Shown here in pieces: positions 10,357 to 18,724 of a stretch of 38,768 nucleotides of DNA (positions are counted from its first letter, which is position 1; each line of letters starts with the position of its first letter). This DNA comes from Anaerolineae bacterium (lineage in GTDB: Bacteria > Chloroflexota > Anaerolineae > Anaerolineales > Villigracilaceae): NCBI GenBank assembly GCA_022616105.1, contig JAKEFL010000202.1:1-38768 (forward strand). Reading direction: 5' to 3'. Position numbers and translations under genes: made by a program. The notes under the pieces are model-generated. The model was not told the DNA's origin. It did not search any database and saw nothing but the letters and a program-made list of their open reading frames with translations.

Positions 10357-11262
10357 ATGAAGCGGGCAGTCAGTATCAGCATTGGTTCGTCGAAAAGGAA
10401 CAAAGCAGTGGAAGTGACTCTGCTCGGTGAAAAAGTCAGCATGGAACGCATCGGCACGGATGGAGATATGGAAGCCGCTGCATTGAAGTTCCAGGAACTG
10501 GATGGAAAGGTGGATGCCTTTGGCGTGGGCGGCGCGGACCTGGGCGCCATCGTCGATGGAAAATGGTATACCTTACATTCAGTGACACCCATGGTGCGGT
10601 TTGTAAAAAAGACCCCGCTGGTGGATGGCGGCGGGTTGAAAAATACACTCGAAAACAGGGCGCCTGCATTTTTAGATGCGAAAATTGGTGATTACATTAA
10701 TTCGCGCGGACGAAAAGTCCTTGTGGCTCTCGGCGTGGACCGCTGGGGACTCTCCCAGGCTTTTGCGGATGCTGGCTATGAAACCATCTTTGGCGATCTG
10801 ATGTTCGGGTTGGATATTCCGATCGCTCTTCATAAGACCAGTCAGCTTAAAATGGTGGCCGCACTACTCATGCCAATTGCAAGCCGCTTGCCCTTTGTGT
10901 GGATTTACCCCACCGGTGAAAAACAGGAAAAGCGCACACCCAAATGGGGAAAATATTATGCATGGGCGACTGTCATCGCGGGCGATTGTCATTACATCAA
11001 ACGCTTTATGCCTGATGATTTGCAAGGTAAGGTTATCGTCACAAACACCACTACACCTGAAGATGTGGAGTTGTTCAGGAGATGTGGCGTTAAATACCTT
11101 GTAACAACAACACCGGTCCTGGAAGGCCGTTCATTTGGCACGAATATGATGGAAGCTGCTCTGGTTGCTGCCTCCGGCAAGGGACGCCCGTTGAGTTGGC
11201 CTGAATTAAATGAAATGCTGGATAAACTTGGATTTGAGCCGCAGTTGCAGGAGTTGAATTAA
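10357..11262 (+). CDS. Conserved protein of the family often annotated as quinate 5-dehydrogenase-like
   Basis: ORF 10351-11262; MKRAVSISIGSSKRNKAVEVTLLGEKVSMERIGTDGDMEAA...GKVDAFGVGGADL...TPLVDGGGLKNTLE. Family assignment from memory; function uncertain. Confidence 0.5.
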   Translation: MKRAVSISIGSSKRNKAVEVTLLGEKVSMERIGTDGDMEAAALKFQELDGKVDAFGVGGADLGAIVDGKWYTLHSVTPMVRFVKKTPLVDGGGLKNTLENRAPAFLDAKIGDYINSRGRKVLVALGVDRWGLSQAFADAGYETIFGDLMFGLDIPIALHKTSQLKMVAALLMPIASRLPFVWIYPTGEKQEKRTPKWGKYYAWATVIAGDCHYIKRFMPDDLQGKVIVTNTTTPEDVELFRRCGVKYLVTTTPVLEGRSFGTNMMEAALVAASGKGRPLSWPELNEMLDKLGFEPQLQELN

Positions 11263-11263
11263 C

Positions 11264-11350
11264 ATGTCATTGCGAGGAGCGTTCGCAGCGACGAAGCAAT
11301 CTCCCCACAAATGAGGGGATTGCTTCGGGCTAGCGCCCTCGCAATGACAT
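11264..11350. repeat. Interspersed palindromic repeat (TCATTGCGAGGAGC...GAAGCAATC...GATTGCTTC...CTCGCAATGA type)
   Basis: Exact 14-bp terminal inverted repeats ATGTCATTGCGAGG (11264-11277) and CCTCGCAATGACAT (11337-11350) plus inner stem GAAGCAATCTCCCC/GGGGATTGCTTC. Confidence 0.9.
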
Positions 11351-11369
11351 AGTGATATAAGGAGAATGT

Positions 11370-12299
11370 ATGGATGCAATCGTAATCGCTGGTGGAATAC
11401 CACGCCCTGAAGATCCACTTTACACATATTCACATGGCGACTCCAAAGCTCTTATCGATATAGCAGGTAAGCCTATGGTCCAATGGGTGCTGGATGCGCT
11501 TGGAAACGCGAAACAAGTAGATAATGTAATTGTCGTTGGCCTTTCCCCTAAAAACAATTTGACTTGTAACAGGCCGCTTCACTATCTTTCCAATCAGGGG
11601 CGCATGCTTACGAATATTGTCACTGGCGTGCATAAGTCTCTTGAACTGAACAAAAAGAGTAAATATGTGCTCATCGTTTCTTCTGATATTCCATCACTCA
11701 AGCCTGAAATGGTCGACTGGCTGGTGGATACCTGTATGCAAACCCGGGATGACCTTTACTATGGAGTATGTACACGTGAGGTAATGGAAAAAAGATTCCC
11801 CGACTCAAAACGTACCTATACTCATCTCAAAGGTATGGATGTCTGTGGTGCTGATATGAATATCAGTCATGTACGCATGGCTGTCGAACACCTTGAGATG
11901 TGGGAACAGTTGATTGGTAATCGTAAGAGTCCGCTCAAACAGGCAAGCATCATCGGCTTTGGAACACTCTTTTCCCTCTTCGCAAGGCAATTGACTCTCG
12001 AAGATGCTGTTGCGCGGGTATCCAACCGTATTGGCATTAAAGCGCGCGCGATTATATGGCCCTATGCCGAACCGTGCATGGACGTGGATAAGCCGCATCA
12101 ACTTGAACTGTTACGGGCAGACCTGGCGAAAGAGCAGCGCAGGTCTGTTACCCGGGCAAAAGCAGGGTTGAAAAAGACGACCAAAACAAAAGCGGCAATA
12201 AACTCCAAAAAGAAACCAAAGGTGGTTGAAAAGGTTATTGTATCGAAAGCAGCCAGGAGCAAGGTCAAACCAAAAGCAAAACCCAGGCTGCAAAAATGA
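11370..12299 (+). CDS. MobA-like NTP transferase domain protein with Lys/Ala-rich C-terminal tail
   Basis: MDAIVIAGGIPRPEDPLYTYSHGDSKALIDIAGKPMVQWVLDAL is the NTP_transferase signature; AAGGAG RBS; about 60-aa K-rich tail. Confidence 0.8.
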   Translation: MDAIVIAGGIPRPEDPLYTYSHGDSKALIDIAGKPMVQWVLDALGNAKQVDNVIVVGLSPKNNLTCNRPLHYLSNQGRMLTNIVTGVHKSLELNKKSKYVLIVSSDIPSLKPEMVDWLVDTCMQTRDDLYYGVCTREVMEKRFPDSKRTYTHLKGMDVCGADMNISHVRMAVEHLEMWEQLIGNRKSPLKQASIIGFGTLFSLFARQLTLEDAVARVSNRIGIKARAIIWPYAEPCMDVDKPHQLELLRADLAKEQRRSVTRAKAGLKKTTKTKAAINSKKKPKVVEKVIVSKAARSKVKPKAKPRLQK

Positions 12300-12856
12300 A
12301 CCTGGACTCCGTTCTTAGATTGGATGCACGTTTATCAGATCAGATGCGCGTGGCTGAAAAGCCAGGCGCATTGCGCTCTGTTTCCGTCTTCTTCGCGCAT
12401 TCAGGTGATTCATGGTTTTGGGCGATCGGTTTGTTCACGCTTTGGCTGAGTGGAAATTCGTTTTGGAAAGAGTGGGCTGTCGTGCAGTTGGCGGGCATCA
12501 GCCTGCTGGCGGCTTTGGTGATGAGTATCAAGTTCCTCGTTCGAAGGAGACGACCCGAAGGTGAGTGGGGAGGCATCTATCGGAATACCGATCCGCATTC
12601 GTTTCCATCCGGTCACGCGGCGCGCTCATTTCTTATTGCTGTGGCTGCAACCGGGCTTGGTCCGAACTGGCTGGCAGCCCTGCTATGGATCTGGGCGCCA
12701 CTGGTTGCACTCGCACGCGTCGCGATGGGTGTGCATTATGTTTCAGATATCCTGGCTGGCGGGGTATTGGGAATACTATTTGCCCTGATTGGCTTGCAAA
12801 TCTATGAACCTCTGCTCATGTGGGTTTCGAGTTTAATAGGTTTCCCGCTTTGGTAA
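12296..12856 (+). CDS. PAP2 superfamily phosphatase
   Basis: ATGA overlap with upstream gene; KFLVRRRRPEGEW...SFPSGHAARSF...ALARVAMGVHYVSDILAGGVLG is the PAP2 tripartite motif. Confidence 0.9.
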   Translation: MNLDSVLRLDARLSDQMRVAEKPGALRSVSVFFAHSGDSWFWAIGLFTLWLSGNSFWKEWAVVQLAGISLLAALVMSIKFLVRRRRPEGEWGGIYRNTDPHSFPSGHAARSFLIAVAATGLGPNWLAALLWIWAPLVALARVAMGVHYVSDILAGGVLGILFALIGLQIYEPLLMWVSSLIGFPLW

Positions 12857-12982
12857 TTTAACCACGCTCTCGGCGGTGTCCTTTGCGAAGCACGCGAAGC
12901 GTGTGGACGCCGCCGCCTTGCCGGAGGTGCCGAAGGTGGACGGCGGCTTGAGCAATATAGTAGTGCAAGATGCCATCTTGCG

Positions 12983-13447
12983 CTACAAGTTCTTCACAGA
13001 TTCCAAATGTTCTTCCATATGGGCAAGACTACGTTCAACCCATGTTTGCAATGTGAAGCCGCTCCCCAGGGTGGCATGACGCGACTCGCGCGACCATGCT
13101 TCATCTGGCGAAGCTCGTAACATCTCCGCCAAAGACTCAATGTTTTCAACAAATCCGTTCAACATTTCGCTTAGTGATTCACCAGCGTTGTAATGCTCTG
13201 CCATATAAGTATCGCCGTCGAAGTTTTGGAATTCCGGGTTGTCTTCCTCAGCCGTTCTTCGGGCGCGCAGACCATATACAAGCTTATCCACATCACGCGT
13301 ATGTACAGCCACCTGATGGACATTCCACCCTCCCTCTTCCAAAGGCATAAATGGATCTTTTACGGCAAGGCTCACAGCGCGGAAATCTCTGGCGGTATTC
13401 ACCAGTTTTTCGACCAGGCTTTCGCGATAGTCCTTCAACTCTTTCAT
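12983..13447 (-). CDS. DinB-like domain protein
   Basis: WNVHQVAVHTRDVDKLVYGL...TLQTWVERSLAHMEEHLESVK; fold and His spacing typical of DinB_2. Confidence 0.6.
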   Translation of the reverse strand: MKELKDYRESLVEKLVNTARDFRAVSLAVKDPFMPLEEGGWNVHQVAVHTRDVDKLVYGLRARRTAEEDNPEFQNFDGDTYMAEHYNAGESLSEMLNGFVENIESLAEMLRASPDEAWSRESRHATLGSGFTLQTWVERSLAHMEEHLESVKNL

Positions 13448-13486
13448 CGCTCCTCCATTTGCAAATCGCAGAGTGTAAAAATGCTC

Positions 13487-13621
13487 TTAATGACCCATCT
13501 TACGCACCTTTATGCTCTCGCAGTGTCTCCCCATTCGGGGATGGTATGTGACCCTGCGATTTCCTGGTGAAATGCGGCGGTCGCAGACCGCCTTTGAGCG
13601 TAGCTGCGTAAGGTCACTTAA
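13487..13621. repeat. MITE-like palindromic element with imperfect terminal inverted repeats
   Basis: TTAATGACCcatCTTACGCA at left; right end reverse complement reads TTAAGTGACCTTACGCA; internal hairpins CTCCCCATTCGGGGA and GGCGGTCGCAGACCGCC. Confidence 0.55.
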
Positions 13622-13656
13622 TGATTTTATCCCTGGCATTCTCAACTGCATAGACA

Positions 13657-14367
13657 TTACCCGTCCACAGATTGACACAAAGGCACATTGTCTCGGTTTT
13701 CATATCCATTGAGGGGAAGCCCCAAATAGGGCGAAGGGTCAAGCGTGTTTTGGATATCCAGTTCATTCTTGAATTGACCGGTGCCATCATCTTCAACAAT
13801 GGAAAAATGCAAGTGAACGCCTACCGGGTTGTTAAGGTCCCCTGAATAATTTCCCTGATAACCCAGGAATGTGCCTGCCTCAATGAATTTTTCAAACGTA
13901 CCAGCAGGGAATTCAGAAGAGATGAATGAATTACCAGATTGATCTGCCATATGTGTGTAGTAAAGCCAGATCTGTCTTCCTGATTGAAGCGGGTCGTTCG
14001 GCACGCGCACAATGACAGCGGATTTCCAGTCGTGTGAACGGGTGAGGTAACCCGGATAAGCAGCAATTACGCGTGTGATGCCAACTTCTGTGCCTGCGAA
14101 GACATCGATGCCCTGATGTGTATGACGCAAACCGAAAGAATCTCCCCACAGAAAACCGGCAAAGCCATCCGTTGGGAAAAGAAAGGGGGCAGATCCGCAG
14201 CGTGTACCGGCGACCAACTTCCAGTCTTGATGAGCATCGGGATTCCGCCTCCACTGATAGAACTTGTCAATGCGCGCGGCGTTGGGCCTATAAGTGTAAT
14301 AAGCAGTTGCCACAGCCGCGATCGCTGTTACGAATAGGATCGAAAGCATGAGAAAACGTTTAGGCAT
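13657..14367 (-). CDS. M23-family peptidase-like protein (LytM domain)
   Basis: Signal-anchor N-terminus; HTHQGIDVFAGTEVGITRVIAAYPGYLTR...LGYQGNYSGDLNNPVGVHLHFSI. Confidence 0.75.
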   Translation of the reverse strand: MPKRFLMLSILFVTAIAAVATAYYTYRPNAARIDKFYQWRRNPDAHQDWKLVAGTRCGSAPFLFPTDGFAGFLWGDSFGLRHTHQGIDVFAGTEVGITRVIAAYPGYLTRSHDWKSAVIVRVPNDPLQSGRQIWLYYTHMADQSGNSFISSEFPAGTFEKFIEAGTFLGYQGNYSGDLNNPVGVHLHFSIVEDDGTGQFKNELDIQNTLDPSPYLGLPLNGYENRDNVPLCQSVDG

Positions 14368-14605
14368 AAGGCAGGATTATACCGCCTGGGATGTATTTAA
14401 ATCTTTGCACAAGCCCACAACATTAACCACTCCCCCAGACAACAATCAGTCCAGAATCGTTCCGTGAAATTCCTTTTTACAACCCCATCGTTGTTGTCAT
14501 TTGTAATATGTTACTCGATAACAATGGCCTCCTGGTCATTTCAAAACTTGTAACCTTTACTAATCTTGGTCATTTGAAAAATTATTGCTTTTTTCATAAA
14601 GTTAA

Positions 14606-14611
14606 TATAAT
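14606..14611 (+). promoter_or_regulatory. Putative -10 element (TATAAT) of riboswitch-protease transcript 1
   Basis: TATAAT 25 nt before the GGCAAACC aptamer start, in the same arrangement as locus 2 (18591). Confidence 0.6.
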
Positions 14612-14616
14612 ATTAA

Positions 14617-14715
14617 TTTGGTATCGAAACGGCAAACCCGCCGCGAGGCGGGGACGCAAAGTCATGGATCTGCCAAACTGATGCGTACAGGCTGACAGAC
14701 CGCCAGACCGCCGAA
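14617..14715 (+). ncRNA. Cyclic di-GMP-I (GEMM) riboswitch aptamer
   Basis: GGCAAACCCGCCGCGAGGCGGGGACGCAAAGTC...GACCGCCAGACCGCCGAA matches the GEMM-I core (GGCAAACC, GNRA loop, GGGACGCAAAG). Possible P1: TTTGGT 14617-14622 with GCCGAA 14710-14715. Confidence 0.92.
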
Positions 14716-14741
14716 ATTTTTTTATTCGGTGGTTGTTTTTT
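14707..14741 (+). terminator. Intrinsic terminator / riboswitch expression platform
   Basis: ACCGCCGAA (14707-14715) pairs with TTCGGTGGT (14725-14733), followed by TGTTTTTT. Confidence 0.85.
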
Positions 14742-14833
14742 AAGGAGGTGTCCTCTCATCAATTTGAAAACATTCGTTATCCATCAATAATGAGTACAGT
14801 CTCATAAATATTCTTTCTCTGAGGAGATGAAAG

Positions 14834-17746
14834 ATGCAAAGAAAAATTTTTTACACAATGCTGGTCCTTGTGTTGACGTTGTCGCTATCTACTCCAGCGC
14901 TCGCTCAAGATAGTGCTGCACAGGGAGAGGCTAAATCATATATCGTTGTATTAAAAGGGGATCCAGTTGCAACATATGATGGAAGTATTGCTGGTTTTGG
15001 GGCCACCCGGGCTGGCGAGGGCGCCAAGATTGCGCCCAACAGTGCAAATGTGGTGGAGTATAGAAACTTCCTCGCATCTGAACACAACAAGTCGCTTGAA
15101 GCAGCAGGTGTAAGCACAAGCGCCAAGGTGCATGACTATACGGTTGCCTTGAATGGCTACTCTGCCATTTTGACTCAGGAGCAGGTCGATGCTCTCAAGT
15201 CGCAGAAGGGTGTCCTATTGGTACTTGAAGATCAGATGCGCTTCCCGGATACGGATAGCAGTCCCACCTTCCTGGGCCTGAATGTTACTGGCGGTGCCTA
15301 TGCCAGCGGTATTACTGGTGAAGGCGTGGTGGTGGGTATCATCGATACAGGCATCTGGCCCGAGCACCCCTCGTTTGCGGATGATGGCAGTTATTCATCG
15401 CCACCTACGGGTCCCCTTCCATGCGAATTTGGCAACACGGCCTGGAATCCGGATGATGTGGCTTTCACCTGCAACAACAAACTCATTGGCGCTTACCAAT
15501 TCCTGGCCACCTATCGCGCCCTCATTGGCGCTGACCCGGATGAGTTCGATTCAGCCCGTGACGACAATGGACATGGCACCCATACGGCTTCTACAGCGGC
15601 CGGCAATGCTGGTGTTGATGCCACCATGTATGGTTTACCCGTGGGCACTATTTCTGGCATCGCTCCGCGCGCCCATGTGATTGCTTATAAAGGCCTTGGC
15701 AACTTGGGCGGGTTCACTTCTGACCTAGCTGCAGCCATTGATCAGGCAGTTGCAGACGGTGTAGACGTGATCAACTACTCCATTGGCAGCGGCCCAGGAA
15801 CGCCCGGCGGGGACGAGATCGCTTTCCTTTTTGCCGCTGATGCAGGTGTCTTTGTAGCCGCATCGGCTGGCAATGCAGGTCCTGGGCCGGGCACCATTGG
15901 CAACCCGGCCACCATGCCCTGGCTCACTTCAGTGGGTGCGAGTACTCAGAGCCGTTTCTTCAGAGGCAAAGTGAAGCTTGGTAATGGTGTGAACTACATC
16001 GGCGCCTCGATCACTCCCGGTATCGAGGATTGGACGCCATTGGTTGATGCTGCTTCGGCTGGCGGTGATCTGTGCGTTCCAGGTTCTCTGAACCCTGCTG
16101 TCGTTGCTGGCAAGATCGTGCTTTGCCGCCGCGGCGCGGTCGGCCGCGCCGCAAAGAGCCTGGCTGTTTTGCAGGCTGGTGGTGTGGGTATGATCATGTA
16201 TGAAAACACCAACGATAATAACCTGTTCAGTGATTCACACTGGGTGCCTTCGGTACACATTGATAATACTCCTGGCCTGGCTGTCAAAGCCTATATCGCC
16301 TCCACTGCCAACCCCACAGCGAGGCTCGAGGCCAATGATGAGGATGGCCCCGAAACTAGCAACTGGAACCCCGCGCCATCCATTACTCTGTTTTCATCGC
16401 GCGGTCCCAACGCTTTTGCCGCGGACATTATCAAACCTGATGTCACAGCACCCGGTATTCAAATACTGGCTGGTAACTCACCATTCCCCGATCCGGGTAC
16501 TACCCCTCCAGGTGAGTTATTCCAGGCGATTGCTGGAACATCCATGTCCAGCCCGCATGTAGCTGGCATCTTTGCCCTGCTCAAGCAGGCTCACCCTGAT
16601 TGGAGCGCGGCAATGGCCAAGTCGGCTCTTATGACCACAGCCCATCAGAAAGTCAAAGACAACGACCGCGTGAGCAATGCCGATCCCTTCGACATGGGCG
16701 CTGGTCACGTCCGGCCCGGTGGCAAGTGGATCAAGGGCTCCATTACTCAGCCTGGCCTGGTTTACGATGCCGGTCTATTTGAGTATTTTGGATTCCTGTG
16801 CGATGCGTTCCCTGCGATCTTTGTTGATCCAGCAGGTACTTGCGCATTCCTAGAGTCTCTTGGAATCCCCACCCAAGCCGAAAACCTTAACTATCCCTCC
16901 ATCGGTATTGCTCAGGTCCCGGGCTCTGCCACAGTAACACGCACAGTGACAAGCGTTGCCGTCAGTGGAGGCAAGGTTACATATAGGGCAAAGGTGCAGG
17001 CGCCTCCTGGCTACACTGTATCTGTTTCACCTTCAACCCTCAAGCTGGCGCCAGGCGAATCTGCCACTTTCTCTGTTACGATCACGAATGTCAGTGCACC
17101 TCTTGATGTCTGGCGCTTTGGCTCGTTAACCTGGAAGAGTGACCCATATACTGTGTACAGCCCAATTGCTGTCAAAGGTGTTCTGTTCCAGGGTCCCGCC
17201 GAAGTTTCGGGCAGTTACAATGTATCCTTTGGGTACACTGGTCCATTTTCAGCTGCCGCACGCGGGCTCGTACCGGCAACCACCTTCAACCATGCGGTCA
17301 ACACCGGTGACTTTATATGTGATTCTGTTAGCATCCCTGCGGGCACAACCTATGCACGCTTCGCGTTGTTTGATGCAAATACCAGCCCGGCTGGTGACAT
17401 CGACTTGTTAGTTTTCAGAGGCGCTACGCTGGTTGGTCAAAGCCTTGGTGGGACGTCACAAGAAGTAGTCAACCTGCTAAATCCGGTCGCTGGAACTTAT
17501 GACGCATGTTTGGATGGCTTTGCTACCTCAAATCCGTCCAATACAACTCTGTTCACCTGGGTGCTTGGCTCAACAGCCGCAGGGAACATGACTGTAAGCG
17601 CTCCAGCCTCTGCTACGATTGGAACCTCAGGCACAATCAATCTGACGTTTAGTGGCTTGGTCTCAGGCACAAAGTATCTGGGCAGTGTTGCCTATAGCGG
17701 CGTTGCCGGGTTACCCAATCCCACAATTGTCCGTGTAGATCCGTAA
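14834..17746 (+). CDS. Secreted S8 subtilisin-like serine protease with I9 prodomain and PA domain
   Basis: Signal peptide; I9 region; catalytic motifs GIIDTGIWPEHP (Asp), GHGTHTAS (His), GTSMSSPHVAG (Ser); PA-like insert GKIVLCRRGAVGRAAKSLAVLQAGGVGMIMYENTND; GAGGAGATGAAAG RBS. Confidence 0.95.
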   Translation: MQRKIFYTMLVLVLTLSLSTPALAQDSAAQGEAKSYIVVLKGDPVATYDGSIAGFGATRAGEGAKIAPNSANVVEYRNFLASEHNKSLEAAGVSTSAKVHDYTVALNGYSAILTQEQVDALKSQKGVLLVLEDQMRFPDTDSSPTFLGLNVTGGAYASGITGEGVVVGIIDTGIWPEHPSFADDGSYSSPPTGPLPCEFGNTAWNPDDVAFTCNNKLIGAYQFLATYRALIGADPDEFDSARDDNGHGTHTASTAAGNAGVDATMYGLPVGTISGIAPRAHVIAYKGLGNLGGFTSDLAAAIDQAVADGVDVINYSIGSGPGTPGGDEIAFLFAADAGVFVAASAGNAGPGPGTIGNPATMPWLTSVGASTQSRFFRGKVKLGNGVNYIGASITPGIEDWTPLVDAASAGGDLCVPGSLNPAVVAGKIVLCRRGAVGRAAKSLAVLQAGGVGMIMYENTNDNNLFSDSHWVPSVHIDNTPGLAVKAYIASTANPTARLEANDEDGPETSNWNPAPSITLFSSRGPNAFAADIIKPDVTAPGIQILAGNSPFPDPGTTPPGELFQAIAGTSMSSPHVAGIFALLKQAHPDWSAAMAKSALMTTAHQKVKDNDRVSNADPFDMGAGHVRPGGKWIKGSITQPGLVYDAGLFEYFGFLCDAFPAIFVDPAGTCAFLESLGIPTQAENLNYPSIGIAQVPGSATVTRTVTSVAVSGGKVTYRAKVQAPPGYTVSVSPSTLKLAPGESATFSVTITNVSAPLDVWRFGSLTWKSDPYTVYSPIAVKGVLFQGPAEVSGSYNVSFGYTGPFSAAARGLVPATTFNHAVNTGDFICDSVSIPAGTTYARFALFDANTSPAGDIDLLVFRGATLVGQSLGGTSQEVVNLLNPVAGTYDACLDGFATSNPSNTTLFTWVLGSTAAGNMTVSAPASATIGTSGTINLTFSGLVSGTKYLGSVAYSGVAGLPNPTIVRVDP

Positions 17747-17798
17747 CATAGTCCAAGGGCTAATTTCTTCACACAGATAGAAACGCCCCTGAAAAAAC

Positions 17799-17828
17799 AA
17801 CCGCCCACAGGGACACCTGTGGGCGGTT
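17799..17828. terminator. Bidirectional terminator between convergent genes
   Basis: AACCGCCCACAGG (17799-17811), loop GACA, CCTGTGGGCGGTT (17816-17828); A-rich left and short T-rich right flanks. Confidence 0.75.
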
Positions 17829-17853
17829 TGCATCTTACTTGTATAGGAACATT

Positions 17854-18393
17854 CTATTTATCTTCACCAGGGGGAATACTGTTATCAGGCGTGGGAGAAT
17901 CAGGTGCGCGAGGCGTGAGATTAAATATATCGATCAGGGGAGGCTGATCAGGATCCTTATAAACCATTTCGCACAGAAACAATCCACGACTGCCCCCGTA
18001 GTGATACTTATACACCTTCCCATCGGCTTGTAGGATAATGAGCGCGCCATCTTCCGGTACCTGTAAATAAACCATCCCCGGCTGAGGACATCCCATACTG
18101 GAATCTGGCCAGACAACACCAGCAGCCTGTACGAGACTGATTTGCGTTACTGAGATGGACAATCTTTGAGCCAAATCCTCTTTGGCTTTCTCGATCAGGC
18201 TTTCCAGGCCGGAAGATGTAGATGTTGAGAGAGATGGGGTCATTTGTTCGGTATCTCCTTGAGATTGCGAGAGAGGCACAGGGATCGGGCTTGAGGCCAC
18301 TTCCTCACGCGCCTCAGCTTCAACGGGATTCGTCTGGCATCCTGTACTGAAAACAAATACCCACAGGGTCATCAAACTAACGAGAATTCGCAT
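17854..18393 (-). CDS. Putative lipoprotein
   Basis: CAGGAGGTACCCC RBS before ATG 18393; MRILVSLMTLWVFVFSTGCQTNPVEA with lipobox. Confidence 0.75.
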   Translation of the reverse strand: MRILVSLMTLWVFVFSTGCQTNPVEAEAREEVASSPIPVPLSQSQGDTEQMTPSLSTSTSSGLESLIEKAKEDLAQRLSISVTQISLVQAAGVVWPDSSMGCPQPGMVYLQVPEDGALIILQADGKVYKYHYGGSRGLFLCEMVYKDPDQPPLIDIFNLTPRAPDSPTPDNSIPPGEDK

Positions 18394-18590
18394 GGGGTAC
18401 CTCCTGAGTGTCTGCTGTTCAGACGATGTGCGTGCTGGAAAGGTTCCCATTAAGTTTATTATAAATAAAGCTTCTAATCTATTTTACAATATTTCAAAAA
18501 TATTGAATTAATCATTTGAATGACCCAGAACCTGTAACTTTCACTAATGATAATGATATGAGTTTTTCTTGCCTTTTCCAAAAAGGTTTA

Positions 18591-18596
18591 TATAAT
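18591..18596 (+). promoter_or_regulatory. Putative -10 element (TATAAT) of riboswitch-protease transcript 2
   Basis: TATAAT 23 nt before the GGCAAAC aptamer start; TTGCCT 16 nt upstream as a possible -35. Confidence 0.6.
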
Positions 18597-18599
18597 ATT

Positions 18600-18699
18600 C
18601 TTAAGCTCGAAAAGGCAAACCCGTCGCGAGGCGGGGACGCAAAGTCATGGGTCTACTAACCTGGTACGTAGAGGTTTGTAGACCGCCAGACTGCTGAAG
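18600..18699 (+). ncRNA. Cyclic di-GMP-I (GEMM) riboswitch aptamer
   Basis: GGCAAACCCGTCGCGAGGCGGGGACGCAAAGTCATGGGTCTAC...GTAGACCGCCAGACTGCTGAAG; possible P1: CTTAAGC 18600-18606 with GCTGAAG 18693-18699 (one mismatch). Confidence 0.92.
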
Positions 18700-18724
18700 T
18701 TCTTTTTTCTTCGGCAGTTTTTAT
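18690..18724 (+). terminator. Intrinsic terminator / riboswitch expression platform
   Basis: ACTGCTGAAG (18690-18699) pairs with CTTCGGCAGT (18709-18718), followed by a T-rich tract. Confidence 0.85.

Noticed and set aside
14742-14833. Possible leader peptide following the AAGGAGGT after riboswitch 1
   Set aside because: No start codon at a suitable distance (nearest TTG too far), so left only as an orphan SD-like motif.
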